The notes under the pieces: model-generated | Told to the model about the DNA's origin: nothing | The model's input: the letters and a program-made list of their open reading frames with translations, nothing else | The model's database searches: none | Assembly (NCBI RefSeq): GCF_051124815.1 | Contig: NZ_CP118485.1 | Location: 2,790,001 to 2,854,000, forward strand | Direction of reading: 5' to 3' | From: Azospirillum sp051124815 | GTDB lineage: Bacteria; Pseudomonadota; Alphaproteobacteria; Azospirillales; Azospirillaceae | DNA: 64,000 nt | Program-made: the position numbers and the translations under genes | Shown here: piece by piece, positions 34,441 to 43,544 of the stretch | How positions within the stretch are numbered: position 1 is the first letter of the stretch | Layout: every line of letters starts with the position of its first letter

Positions 34441-34639
34441 CGCCCCAGCGTCGCTATCAGCGGTAACGGCGCTAAGCGCCCCAACCGCCCGATGCCGGCT
34501 TACGGTCAGAATAGCGTGGGTTCGACCGCGTGGCAGGGCCGGTGATGTTCTCGTCCGGCGAGAAAACCATGCTTGTGTCCGGGTAGCCGGAGCAGCATCC
34601 TCATTCGCCGAACTTTACGCCCGATAGGATTTTTCAGCG

Positions 34640-35290
34640 ATGTCCCACCTGACCCTGGTGATTGGGAACAAGACTTATTCCTCCTGGTCGCTGCGCCCCT
34701 GGCTGGCGCTCAAGCAGGCCGGGCTGGGCTTTGCCGAGACCGTCATCCCCCTGCGCCAGCCCGACACCGCTGCGCGCATCGCGGCGCATTCGCCGTCGGG
34801 CCGCGTGCCGTCCCTGATCCATGATGACCTGACGGTCTGGGATTCGCTGGCGATCTGCGAGTATGTGGCGGAACTGGCGCCGGAGGCCCGGCTGTGGCCG
34901 GCCGACCGGGCGGCGCGGGCGGTGGCGCGGGCGGTGTCGGCGGAGATGCATTCCGGCTTCGTCTCCCTGCGCACCACCATGTCGATGGACCTCAAGCGCG
35001 ACCGCAAGGGCCAGGGCATGACCGAGGCGACCGCCGCCGACATCGCCCGCATCGAGGCGCTGTGGGCCGATGCCCGCGCCCGCTTCGGCAAGCCGGCGGG
35101 CGGGCCGTTCCTGTTCGGCGCCTTCACCATCGCCGACGCCATGTTCGCCCCGGTGGTGACGCGGCTGCAGACCTACGGCGTGGCGGTGTCGCCCGAGTCG
35201 CGCGCCTATATGGACGCGGTGCTGGCCCTGCCGGCGATGCGGGAGTGGATCGCGGCGGCCAAGGCGGAGCCGTGGGAATTCGAACCGTAA
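34640..35290 (+). CDS. Glutathione S-transferase family protein
   Basis: Cytosolic GST-fold enzyme of 216 residues. The thioredoxin-like domain (about 1-80) starts LTLVIGNKTYSSWSLRPWLAL with the active-site Ser region and has GRVPSLIHDDLTVWDSLAICEYV, the glutathione-binding cis-Pro and Glu/Ser motif. The helical domain follows with FLFGAFTIADAMFAPV, the N-capping Asp motif. Substrate not identifiable. It is preceded by the small-peptide locus and followed by tyrosinase. Confidence 0.9.
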   Translation: MSHLTLVIGNKTYSSWSLRPWLALKQAGLGFAETVIPLRQPDTAARIAAHSPSGRVPSLIHDDLTVWDSLAICEYVAELAPEARLWPADRAARAVARAVSAEMHSGFVSLRTTMSMDLKRDRKGQGMTEATAADIARIEALWADARARFGKPAGGPFLFGAFTIADAMFAPVVTRLQTYGVAVSPESRAYMDAVLALPAMREWIAAAKAEPWEFEP

Positions 35291-35391
35291 GCTCAGTCAA
35301 GCTTGCGCCTGGATATGCACGAGGCCGTCTGCGCGGACGGGACGATGCCGGAAACTGCGCCTTGAAAGATAGGAGATTATCTGTGGCTTAA

Positions 35392-35419
35392 TTTTCTCCA
35401 TAGTTGCATATGGAGAAAA
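35392..35419 (+). promoter_or_regulatory. Dyad covering the tyrosinase Shine-Dalgarno
   Basis: TTTTCTCCAT (35392-35401) and ATGGAGAAAA (35410-35419) are perfect inverted repeats with an 8-nt spacer. The right arm contains the only Shine-Dalgarno (GGAG, 35412-35415), 8 nt before the tyrosinase ATG. As RNA it would hide the ribosome-binding site; as DNA it could be an operator. Confidence 0.5.
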
Positions 35420-35423
35420 GTGA

Positions 35424-37133
35424 ATGCAAAAGAATGGCATTAATCCGACAAGACGCGCTCTTTTGGCGAGCGGGGCCGCGGTGGCCGGTCTGGCGGCGGT
35501 CGGCACTCCGATCCGGTTGGCGCAGGCCGCCACGGCCAACCGCCCCAACATCGCCACGCCGGCCGGGCAGGCGATGATCGCGATCTACGAGCAGGCCGTG
35601 AAGGCCATGAAGGATCCGGCGATCAACAACCCGCCGCAGCCGCAGAGCTGGACCTTCCAGGCCTACATCCATTCGCTTCCCTATAATCCGCAAGACCCCA
35701 ATTCCGACGGCTATGTCAACGGGTCGGCCAGCTTCAAGGCGAAGATCGACCAGATCTATGGGAAGAACCCGACCGGGGCGGCGGCGTCCTGGAAGAAGGC
35801 GGCGCTTGCCTGCTGGTCGACCTGTCCGCACGGCAGCCCCTATTTCCTGCCCTGGCATCGCTGGTACATGTATTACTTCGAGCAGATCATCCGCTCGGTC
35901 AGCAAGCAGCCGGATTTCGCGCTGCCCTATTGGGATTACGGGGCGAGCACCAGCAAGTACCTGCAGCTTCCGCCGCAGTTCCAGGACCCGGCGAGTGCGC
36001 TGTACGAGCCGATCCGCGGCAACGGCTTCACCGATCCGCTGAAACTGGTTTCCCAGACCCAGCCGATGAACAAGAACGGCTATCTGGGCTTCCCGCTGGT
36101 GGATTACAGCGGTTCGCTGGTGGCGGCGGCCTATTATCCGGCCGATGCCGGCAGTCCGCTGGTCTTCCCGCCCTCGTCGGGCTGGTACGCCTACGGCTAT
36201 ACCGGGCGGACCGAGACGCAGCCGCACGACAACGTGCATGACGGCGTCGGCGGACTGATGGGCAATGTGCCGACCGCCGCCCATGATCCGATCTTCTACA
36301 TGCATCACTGCCAGATCGACCATCTGTGGGCGAGTTGGCAGAGCTATCCCGGGAACGACACCATCAATTTCGCGCCTCCGGGCCAGGGCACGACGGCCCA
36401 GCCGAGCAAGGCGGACTGGGACGCCAAGGTCTTCTCCTTCGTCGACGGTATGGGCCGGCTGGTCACGGCGACGGCACAGGGCGCGCTGAATTACAAGGCC
36501 CTGGGCTATGGCTACGATTCCCTGGCGCCCAAGCCGGGCGACAGCGCAGTGATGGCGTCGACGCCGAAATCGGCCCCCGTCGCGGCACTGGCATCCGCCG
36601 GCGCGACCGCTTCGGTGATCCCGGTGTCCACGGTGGCCGCCAGCCAGAACGTGGCGGTGGGCGGCGGCGGCACCACGCTGACCCTGACCCCCGTCCCGCA
36701 GGCAAACCTCCAGGGAGCGGCGCGGGCGACCGCTTCGCCGGCAGCGCCGGAAACCCTGGTGCTCAAGGGGCTGACGGTGCAGAAGCGACCGCCGGCGCCG
36801 CTGTATGTGTTCGTCAACCTTCCGGCCGGCACCGCCGCCGCGGTGGGCGGCGATTATTACGCCGGCCCGATCAACCTGTTCAAGGTTGGGACCGTCGGCG
36901 CGGCCGGCGGCAATGCGGCGGGACCCGGTGGCACCGGGCATGCCGGCCATGGCGCCGGACACGGGATGGACACCGCCTCCTTCGTCTATGACGTCTCCAA
37001 GCTGCTGGAAACGCAACGCCAGAAGGGGATCTGGTCGGGCGGTCCGGTGACTGTGACGATCACCACCATCGGTCAGCAGCCGGGGGCGGGAACGACCTAC
37101 GTCAACATCGGGTCGGTCGAGTTGAAGGACTGA
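35424..37133 (+). CDS. Tat-exported tyrosinase (type 3 copper protein)
   Basis: Copper monooxygenase oxidising phenols to quinones (melanin-type chemistry). Length is 569. The Tat leader is NPTRRALLASGAAVAGLAAV with cleavage near AQAA. The CuA ligands are H83 (YIHSLPY), H136 (CPHGSPYF) and H145 (PWHRWY). The CuB ligands are H268 and H272 (PHDNVHDGVGG) and one of H294/H295 (FYMHHCQIDHLW). A C-terminal region of about 220 residues with beta-rich segments and a Gly/His-rich stretch (GTGHAGHGAGHGMDTA) resembles the domain that shields plant-type polyphenol oxidases. A hairpin in the leader may control translation. Confidence 0.9.
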   Translation: MQKNGINPTRRALLASGAAVAGLAAVGTPIRLAQAATANRPNIATPAGQAMIAIYEQAVKAMKDPAINNPPQPQSWTFQAYIHSLPYNPQDPNSDGYVNGSASFKAKIDQIYGKNPTGAAASWKKAALACWSTCPHGSPYFLPWHRWYMYYFEQIIRSVSKQPDFALPYWDYGASTSKYLQLPPQFQDPASALYEPIRGNGFTDPLKLVSQTQPMNKNGYLGFPLVDYSGSLVAAAYYPADAGSPLVFPPSSGWYAYGYTGRTETQPHDNVHDGVGGLMGNVPTAAHDPIFYMHHCQIDHLWASWQSYPGNDTINFAPPGQGTTAQPSKADWDAKVFSFVDGMGRLVTATAQGALNYKALGYGYDSLAPKPGDSAVMASTPKSAPVAALASAGATASVIPVSTVAASQNVAVGGGGTTLTLTPVPQANLQGAARATASPAAPETLVLKGLTVQKRPPAPLYVFVNLPAGTAAAVGGDYYAGPINLFKVGTVGAAGGNAAGPGGTGHAGHGAGHGMDTASFVYDVSKLLETQRQKGIWSGGPVTVTITTIGQQPGAGTTYVNIGSVELKD

Positions 37134-37168
37134 TCCGGGCTGCCCGCTTCGGCGGTTACGGTCGGAAA

Positions 37169-37224
37169 ACGGAAAGGGCCTGCCTTCCGGGTGGCGAACC
37201 ACCGGGTCGGCAGGCCCTTTTCCG
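37169..37224. terminator. Bidirectional terminator between tyrosinase and gltB
   Basis: GGAAAGGGCCTGCC (37171-37184) pairs with GGCAGGCCCTTTTCC (37209-37223), a 12-14 bp stem with TTTT on the plus side and AAA/TTT on the minus side. It lies between two convergent genes. Confidence 0.85.
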
Positions 37225-37286
37225 TCGATGCCCAGGCCCGCGATCGGTTCGGCCGGGGCCGCCCGAACCGATCGCGGTGCGGCAGG

Positions 37287-40200
37287 TCACTCCGCCGGGA
37301 TGGCGCGCGGCAGGGTCACCGGCACGGCCAGACGGTGCAGCATCTCCTTCGGAACCACCTGCCAGAAGTGGCCGAGTTCCCGCTCCCAGTCGTTGAGGAT
37401 TTCGGCGGCGAAACGGCTCTGCGTCTCGGCGACGTGCTCCTCGATCAGGGCGCGGAGCTGGGCCTCGTAATGGGGCACCTCGATCCGCTGGAAGATGACG
37501 CTTTCCTCGTTGATGTGCAGCGGCAGCGAGTCCTCCGGGTCGTACAGGTAGGCCATGCCCCCGGTCATGCCGGCGGCGAAGTTGTCGCCGACCTTGCCCA
37601 GGATGACCGCCGTGCCGCCCGTCATGTACTCGCAGCCGTTGGAACCGCAGCCCTCCACCACCACGGTGGCGCCGGAGTTGCGCACCGCGAACCGCTCGCC
37701 GGCCTGACCGGCGGCGAACAGCTTGCCGGCGGTGGCGCCGTACAGCACCGTGTTGCCGATGATGGTGTTCTTGTTCGACTCCAGCGGGCTGCTGGTCGCC
37801 GGACGGACGACGATGGTGCCGCCCGACAGGCCCTTGCCGACATAGTCGTTGGCGTCGCCCATCACCTCCAGCTTGATGCCCTGGACCGCGAAGGCGCCCA
37901 GCGACTGGCCGGCGGTGCCGCGCAGGCGGACGGTGATGTGGCCGGGCTGCAGCCCGAACATCCCGAACTTCCGCGTCACCATCGAGGACAGCCGCGTGCC
38001 GATGGCGCGCTGCGTGTTGCGGGCGTTGTAGGCGAGCTGCATCTTCTCGCCTTCCTCGAACAGCGGGCGGGCGTCGGCGACGATGCGGGCGTCCAGCGTG
38101 TCCGGCACCTCGTTGCGGCCCTGCAGGGTGCAGTAGCGGGCGTTCTCGCCCGGATCGACCTGGGCCAGCAGCGGGTTGAGGTCGAGGTCGTCGAGGTGGG
38201 CGCCGCCGCGGCTGACCTGATGCAGCAGGTCGGTGCGGCCGATCACCTCGTTCAGCGAGCGGAAGCCCAGGCGGGCCAGGATCTCGCGGACCTCCTCGGC
38301 CAGGAAGGTGAAGAGGTTGACGACCTTCTCCGGCGTGCCGACGAACTTCTCGCGCAGCTTCTCGTCCTGGACGCAGACGCCGACCGGGCAGGTGTTGGAA
38401 TGGCACTGCCGGACCATGATGCAGCCCATGGCGATCAGGCTGGCGGTGCCGATGCCGTACTCTTCCGCGCCCAGCATGGCGGCGATGACGATGTCACGGC
38501 CGGTCTTCAGGCCGCCGTCGGTGCGCAGCCGCACGCGGTGGCGCAGCTTGTTCAGCGTCAGGACCTGATGCACCTCCGACAGGCCCATCTCCCAGGGCAG
38601 GCCGGCGAACTTGATCGAGGTCTGCGGGGACGCGCCGGTGCCGCCGGAGTTGCCGGAGATCAGGATGATGTCGGCATTGGCCTTCGCCACGCCGGCGGCG
38701 ATGGTGCCGATGCCCGACCGGCTGACCAGCTTCACCGTGACCTTGGCGTCCGGGTTGATCTGCTTCAGGTCATAGATGAGCTGCGCCAGATCCTCGATCG
38801 AGTAGATGTCGTGGTGCGGCGGCGGGCTGATCAGCATGACGCCCGGCGTCGAGTGACGCAGCCGCGCGATCATCTCCGTCACCTTGAAGCCGGGAAGCTG
38901 GCCGCCCTCGCCGGGCTTGGCGCCCTGGGCGACCTTGATCTCCAGCTCGCGGCACTGGTTCAGGTACTCGGCGGTGACGCCGAAGCGGCCCGACGCCACC
39001 TGCTTGATGGCGGAGTTCCAGTTGTCGCCGTTCTTGTCGGGGCGGAAGCGCGCCGGATCCTCACCGCCCTCGCCCGAGTCGGACTTGGCGCCGATGCGGT
39101 TCATCGCGACGTTCAGCGTGCCGTGCGCCTCAGGCGACAGGGCGCCCATCGACATGCCCGGCGTGATGAAGCGCTTGCGGATGGCGGTGATGCTCTCCAC
39201 CTCGTCCACCGGAACGGCGGCCTTGGTGGTGCGGAACTCCAGCAGGTCGCGCAGCTGCATCGGCGGCCGCTTGTTCACCTGTTCCGAATACTTCTTGAAG
39301 GTGGTGTAGCTGTCGTTGGTGACGGCCTGCTGCAGGGTGTGGATGATCCCACCCTCCCAGCCATGGCGGTCGCCCGACTTGCGGAAGCGGTAGAAGCCGC
39401 CGACCGGCAGGGGCAGCGCCTCGCCGGCATAGGCCAGCGCATGCTGCTCCAGCACCTTCTTCTGGATGCCGTTCAGGCCGATGCCGGAGATGCGGCTGAC
39501 CATCGCCGGGAAATGCTCGGCGACGAGGGCGCGCGACAGACCGATGGCCTCGAAGTTGCCGCCGCCGCGGTAGCTGCTGATGACCGAGATGCCCATCTTG
39601 GACATGATCTTCAGCAGGCCGTCGTCGATGGCCTTCTTGTAGTTCGTCATCGCCTTTTCCAGCGACAGCGAGCCGAGCAGGCCGCGGCGCTGGCGCTCGG
39701 CCACCGCCTCCTGCGCCAGATAGGCGTTGACGGTGGTGGCGCCGACGCCGATCAGCACCGCGAAGTAATGGGTGTCCAGGCATTCCGCCGTGCGCAGGTT
39801 CAGCGAGGTGAAGGTGCGCAGGTTGGAGCGGATCAGGTGGGTGTGAACGGCGCCGGTCGCCAGGATCGCCGGGATGGCGGCGCGGGCCGGGCCCATCGCC
39901 TCGTCGGTCAGGATGACGTGGTTGGCGCCGCCGCGCACGGCGTCCTCCGCCTCCTGGCGGATGCGGCGGAGCGCGTCGCGCAGCGCGTCGGGGCCGGCAT
40001 CGACCGGGAAGGTCGCGTCGATCTCCGCCGCCGTCTCGCCCATATAGGCGCGCATGGCGCGGAATTCGGCGGTGGTCAGCACCGGGCTGTCGAGTTGCAG
40101 CAACCGGGTCTGGCTCTCATCCTCGTCCAGGATGTTGCCGAGGTTGCCCAGACGCGTCTTCAGGCTCATCACCCGGCGCTCGCGAAGCGAGTCGATCGGC

Positions 40201-41849
40201 GGATTGGTGACCTGGGAGAAGTTCTGGCGGAAGAAGTGATGCAGGCCGCGGTACTTGTCCGACAGCACGGCGATGGGGCTGTCGTCGCCCATCGAGCCGA
40301 CGGCCTCCTTGCCGTCCTCCGCCATCGGGTGGAGGATCAGCTCCATGTCTTCCATGGCGAGGCCGAAGGCCATCTGGCGACGGCGCAGCTCCTCCTTCTC
40401 CATCTCCGACGCTTCGCCCTTCGACGCGGCGGTCTTGACCAGTTCGTCCAGGTGCGTGGTGTTCTTGACCCACTGGCCCCAGGGCTTCTGGGCGGCCAGA
40501 TGGTCCTTCAGCTCGCGGTCGTTGAACAGCTTGCCGGCCTGCAGGTCGACGGCGATCATCTCGCCCGGGCCGAGGCGGCCCTTCTCGACGACCTGGTTCT
40601 CCTCGATCTTGACCATGCCGGTCTCGGAGCCGCCGATGATCAGGCCGTCGGTGGTGATGGTGTAGCGCATCGGGCGCAGGCCGTTGCGGTCCATGCCGCC
40701 GACGACCCAGCGGCCGTCGGTCATGGCGAGCGCGGCCGGGCCGTCCCACGGCTCCATCACCGAGTTGCAGTAGGCGATCAGCGCCTTGTGGTTCTCCGGC
40801 GTGGTCTGCGAGCTGGTCAGCGCCTGCGGCACCAGCATCATCTTGACCATCGGCGCGCTGCGGCCGGCGCGGACCATCACCTCGAACACGGTGTCGAGCG
40901 CGCCGGAGTCCGACAGGCCGACGCCGATCACCGGCTTCAGGTCGCCCATGTTGGCGCCGAACACCGGATGCTCCATCCGTGTCTCATGCGCCTTCATCCA
41001 GTTGACGTTGCCCTTCAGCGTGTTGATCTCGCCGTTGTGGGCGAGCATGCGGAAGGGCTGGGCCAGCGGCCAGGTCGGGAAGGTGTTGGTCGAATAGCGC
41101 TGGTGGTAGATGGCGAAGGACGACTCGAAGCGGTCGTCGGTCAGGTCCGGATAGAAGGTGGACAGCTGTTCGGCCAGGAACATGCCCTTGTAGATGATCG
41201 AGCGCGCCGACAGCGAGCAGATGTAGAAGTCGCTGATCTGTTCGCCATGCACCGCCTTCTCGATCCGGCGGCGGATGATGTAGAGGTCGAGTTCGAACTG
41301 CTCGTCCGACACGCCCTTCGAATTGCCGATGATGATCTGCTCGATCTCGGGCCGGGTCGCGTTGGCCTTCTCGCCGATGATGTCGACGTTGATCGGCACC
41401 TGACGCCAGCCATAGATGTAGTAGCCGAAGGCCAGGATCTCGGTCTCGACGATGCAGCGGCAGGCTTCCTGGGCGTCCAGGCTGATGCGCGGCAGGAAGA
41501 CCTGACCGACCGCCAGGTTGTTCTCCGGCGGGGTGTGGCCGATGACCTTGACGTGGTCCTTGAAGAACTTCTGCGGCACCTGGACATGGATGCCGGCGCC
41601 GTCGCCGGTCTTGCCGTCGGCGTCCACCGCGCCGCGGTGCCAGACCGCCTTCAGGGCCTCGATGCCTTTCTCGACCACCGAACGGCGGGGCTTGCCGTCG
41701 ATCGCGGCGATGAAGCCGACGCCGCAGGCGTCGTGCTCGTCGGCCGGATTGTAGGCGTGGGCAGTGGTCAGCGCCGCGGCGTTGGCGCGGAAATCGGCGA
41801 CGAACTGCTCACCCTGGTTCAACGAGCCCTGGTTAAACTCGGCGGTCAT
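37287..41849 (-). CDS. gltB: Glutamate synthase (NADPH) large subunit
   Basis: Catalytic alpha subunit of GOGAT, converting glutamine plus 2-oxoglutarate to two glutamates. Length 1520. A propeptide of about 41 residues is removed to expose C42 of CGVGFIAAID, the glutaminase nucleophile. Later come the FMN/synthase domain (GNSGGTGASPQTS), the 3Fe-4S cysteines in CIMVRQCHSNTCPVGVC, and the C-terminal Gly-rich beta-helix (GDNFAAGMTGGMAYLYD). The sequence closely fits the Azospirillum enzyme. Transcribed after gltD with a 246-nt gap holding a repeat element. Ends at a strong terminator. Confidence 0.98.
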   Translation of the reverse strand: MTAEFNQGSLNQGEQFVADFRANAAALTTAHAYNPADEHDACGVGFIAAIDGKPRRSVVEKGIEALKAVWHRGAVDADGKTGDGAGIHVQVPQKFFKDHVKVIGHTPPENNLAVGQVFLPRISLDAQEACRCIVETEILAFGYYIYGWRQVPINVDIIGEKANATRPEIEQIIIGNSKGVSDEQFELDLYIIRRRIEKAVHGEQISDFYICSLSARSIIYKGMFLAEQLSTFYPDLTDDRFESSFAIYHQRYSTNTFPTWPLAQPFRMLAHNGEINTLKGNVNWMKAHETRMEHPVFGANMGDLKPVIGVGLSDSGALDTVFEVMVRAGRSAPMVKMMLVPQALTSSQTTPENHKALIAYCNSVMEPWDGPAALAMTDGRWVVGGMDRNGLRPMRYTITTDGLIIGGSETGMVKIEENQVVEKGRLGPGEMIAVDLQAGKLFNDRELKDHLAAQKPWGQWVKNTTHLDELVKTAASKGEASEMEKEELRRRQMAFGLAMEDMELILHPMAEDGKEAVGSMGDDSPIAVLSDKYRGLHHFFRQNFSQVTNPPIDSLRERRVMSLKTRLGNLGNILDEDESQTRLLQLDSPVLTTAEFRAMRAYMGETAAEIDATFPVDAGPDALRDALRRIRQEAEDAVRGGANHVILTDEAMGPARAAIPAILATGAVHTHLIRSNLRTFTSLNLRTAECLDTHYFAVLIGVGATTVNAYLAQEAVAERQRRGLLGSLSLEKAMTNYKKAIDDGLLKIMSKMGISVISSYRGGGNFEAIGLSRALVAEHFPAMVSRISGIGLNGIQKKVLEQHALAYAGEALPLPVGGFYRFRKSGDRHGWEGGIIHTLQQAVTNDSYTTFKKYSEQVNKRPPMQLRDLLEFRTTKAAVPVDEVESITAIRKRFITPGMSMGALSPEAHGTLNVAMNRIGAKSDSGEGGEDPARFRPDKNGDNWNSAIKQVASGRFGVTAEYLNQCRELEIKVAQGAKPGEGGQLPGFKVTEMIARLRHSTPGVMLISPPPHHDIYSIEDLAQLIYDLKQINPDAKVTVKLVSRSGIGTIAAGVAKANADIILISGNSGGTGASPQTSIKFAGLPWEMGLSEVHQVLTLNKLRHRVRLRTDGGLKTGRDIVIAAMLGAEEYGIGTASLIAMGCIMVRQCHSNTCPVGVCVQDEKLREKFVGTPEKVVNLFTFLAEEVREILARLGFRSLNEVIGRTDLLHQVSRGGAHLDDLDLNPLLAQVDPGENARYCTLQGRNEVPDTLDARIVADARPLFEEGEKMQLAYNARNTQRAIGTRLSSMVTRKFGMFGLQPGHITVRLRGTAGQSLGAFAVQGIKLEVMGDANDYVGKGLSGGTIVVRPATSSPLESNKNTIIGNTVLYGATAGKLFAAGQAGERFAVRNSGATVVVEGCGSNGCEYMTGGTAVILGKVGDNFAAGMTGGMAYLYDPEDSLPLHINEESVIFQRIEVPHYEAQLRALIEEHVAETQSRFAAEILNDWERELGHFWQVVPKEMLHRLAVPVTLPRAIPAE

Positions 41850-41942
41850 GGAACGACCCTTTCACAGTCTGGACGTTGACCTGGGGGGCCGAAGGGAAGG
41901 CCCCCTGGGGTAGACGGTGGTTCTTCTTGGAGAGGGCAAACG

Positions 41943-42071
41943 GCCCCCTCCCTAACCCTCCCCCGCCTTTGGCGGTGGAGGGGACTGCCGCCGCCTTCCC
42001 GTAAGGCACCCTCTCCCGTGATCGGACCGGCCTTCGGCCGGCCGAGAGCGGGGGAGGGTTGGGGAGGGGGC
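41943..42071. repeat. Dispersed C/G-rich palindromic element, copy 2 (gltD-gltB gap)
   Basis: Left arm GCCCCCTCCCTAACCCTCCC followed by CCGC, right arm AGCGGGGGAGGGTTGGGGAG followed by GGGGC, inverted over about 129 bp. The interior holds GGACCGGCCTTCGGCCGGCC, itself palindromic. Related to copies at 25.3 and 49.9 kb. Lying inside an operon, it may form a large hairpin affecting the ratio of GltD to GltB. Confidence 0.75.
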
Positions 42072-42095
42072 AAGCGGCTTGGCGACGTAAGCGCC

Positions 42096-43544
42096 TTACT
42101 CCGCTGCGACCGCCAGCTTCGGCGCGCCGACGGTCTGGGCGTAGGCGTGCATGGCGTCGGCGGCGTCGCGGCCGTCGCGGATGGCCCACACCACCAGGGA
42201 CGCGCCGCGGACGATGTCGCCGGCGGCGAAGACGCCGTCCAGGCTGGTCATCTTGGTGCGGTGGTCGACCAGCAGCGTGCCCCAGCGGGTGACGGTCAGG
42301 TCCGGCGACCCGAACATGCCCGGCAGATCCTCCGGCTCGAAGCCGAGAGCCTTGATGACGAGGTCGGCCGGCTCGGTGAACTCGGAGCCCTCGATCACCT
42401 GAGGGGTCTGGCGGCCGGTGGCGTCAGCCACGCCCAGATGGATGCGGACGGCGCGGACGCCGGTGACCACGTCATCGCCGGTGAAGGCTTCCGGCGCGGC
42501 CTGCCAGACGAACTCGACGCCCTCCTCCTCGGCATGCGCCACTTCGCGCTGCGAGCCCGGCATGTTCTTGCGGTCGCGGCGGTACAGGCACTTGACGGAG
42601 GTCGCGCCCTGGCGGATCGCCGTGCGCACGCAGTCCATCGCGGTGTCGCCGCCGCCGAGAACCACCACCTTCTTGCCGGCGGCGTTCAGCGAGCCGTTCT
42701 CGTAGGCCTCGACGGAGTCGCCCAGGCCGACGCGGTTGGAGGTGGTGAGGTATTCCAGCGCCGGCACGATGTTCTTCAGCCCCGCGCCGGGGGCCTTGAT
42801 GTCGCGGGCCTTGTAGACGCCGGTGGCGACCAGGATGGTGACGTGGCGCTCGCGCAGCTCGGCCAGCGAGGCGTCGCGGCCGACCTCGAAATTCGAATGG
42901 AAGATCACGCCGGCATCGGCCAGACGCTGGACGCGGCGGGCGACGACGTCCTTCTCCAGCTTGAAGCCGGGGATGCCGTAGACCAGCAGGCCGCCCATGC
43001 GGTCGTAGCGGTCATAGACATGGACCTCGTAGCCCTTGGCGCGCAGCTCCTCGGCGGCGGCGAGGCCGGCTGGGCCGGCGCCGATCACGCCGACCGACAG
43101 CCCCAGCTCGCGGGCCGGCTTGCGCGGTTTGACCCAGCCGTTCTCCCAGGCGGTGTCGTTGATGTACTTCTCGACCGAGCCGATGGTGACGGCGCCGTGG
43201 GTCGACTGCTCGATGACGCAGTTGCCCTCGCACAGGCGGTCCTGCGGGCAGATGCGGCCGCAGATTTCGGGGAAGTTGTTGGTGGCCTGGGAGACCTCGT
43301 AAGCCTCCTCGAGACGCCCCTCGGCGGTCAGCTTCAGCCAGTCCGGGATGTTGTTGGAGACCGGGCAATGCACCTGGCAGAAGGGAACGCCGCACTGCGA
43401 GCAGCGGTTGGCCTGCTCGCCGGCGCGCTCGTCGCTGAAGCGGGCGTAGATCTCCGCGAAGTCCTGGCGGCGGTCGGCGGCAGACCGCTTGTCGGGCATC
43501 TTCTGCGCGGTGTGCACGAAGCCCAACATTTTCTGGTTCGCCAT
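42096..43544 (-). CDS. gltD: Glutamate synthase (NADPH) small subunit
   Basis: Beta subunit of GOGAT passing electrons from NADPH through FAD and 4Fe-4S clusters to GltB. Length 482 from MANQKMLGFVHTAQ, with AAGGAG 8 nt upstream. The N-terminal cluster Cys lie in CSQCGVPFCQVHCPVSNN and CGRICPQDRLCEGNC. FAD motif GAGPAGLAAAEEL and NADPH motif VVLGGGDTAMDCVRTA follow. It is upstream of gltB, so the operon order is gltD-gltB. Confidence 0.97.
   Translation of the reverse strand: MANQKMLGFVHTAQKMPDKRSAADRRQDFAEIYARFSDERAGEQANRCSQCGVPFCQVHCPVSNNIPDWLKLTAEGRLEEAYEVSQATNNFPEICGRICPQDRLCEGNCVIEQSTHGAVTIGSVEKYINDTAWENGWVKPRKPARELGLSVGVIGAGPAGLAAAEELRAKGYEVHVYDRYDRMGGLLVYGIPGFKLEKDVVARRVQRLADAGVIFHSNFEVGRDASLAELRERHVTILVATGVYKARDIKAPGAGLKNIVPALEYLTTSNRVGLGDSVEAYENGSLNAAGKKVVVLGGGDTAMDCVRTAIRQGATSVKCLYRRDRKNMPGSQREVAHAEEEGVEFVWQAAPEAFTGDDVVTGVRAVRIHLGVADATGRQTPQVIEGSEFTEPADLVIKALGFEPEDLPGMFGSPDLTVTRWGTLLVDHRTKMTSLDGVFAAGDIVRGASLVVWAIRDGRDAADAMHAYAQTVGAPKLAVAAE

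Larger units (their letters stand above)
34279..34639. other. Intergenic region holding the antisense RNA locus and GST leader
   Basis: It contains two strong hairpins, the second copy of the bipartite repeat and the minus-strand promoter described separately. From 34445 to 34639 I see only the GST upstream region, including a small hairpin CTCG-tccgg-CGAG followed by AAAAC near 34560. No protein gene is supported. Confidence 0.5.

Noticed and set aside
33880..34484. Minus-strand frames of 90-165 codons across the peptide/antisense locus
   Set aside because: Their composition is non-coding-like (many Ser, Arg, Cys, Pro), with no ribosome-binding sites or recognisable domains.
37191..41879. 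A 1562-codon open frame on the plus strand antisense to gltB
   Set aside because: It mirrors gltB codon by codon and is rich in Arg, Gln, His and Asp as expected from the reverse complement of GC-rich coding DNA. gltB is unmistakable.
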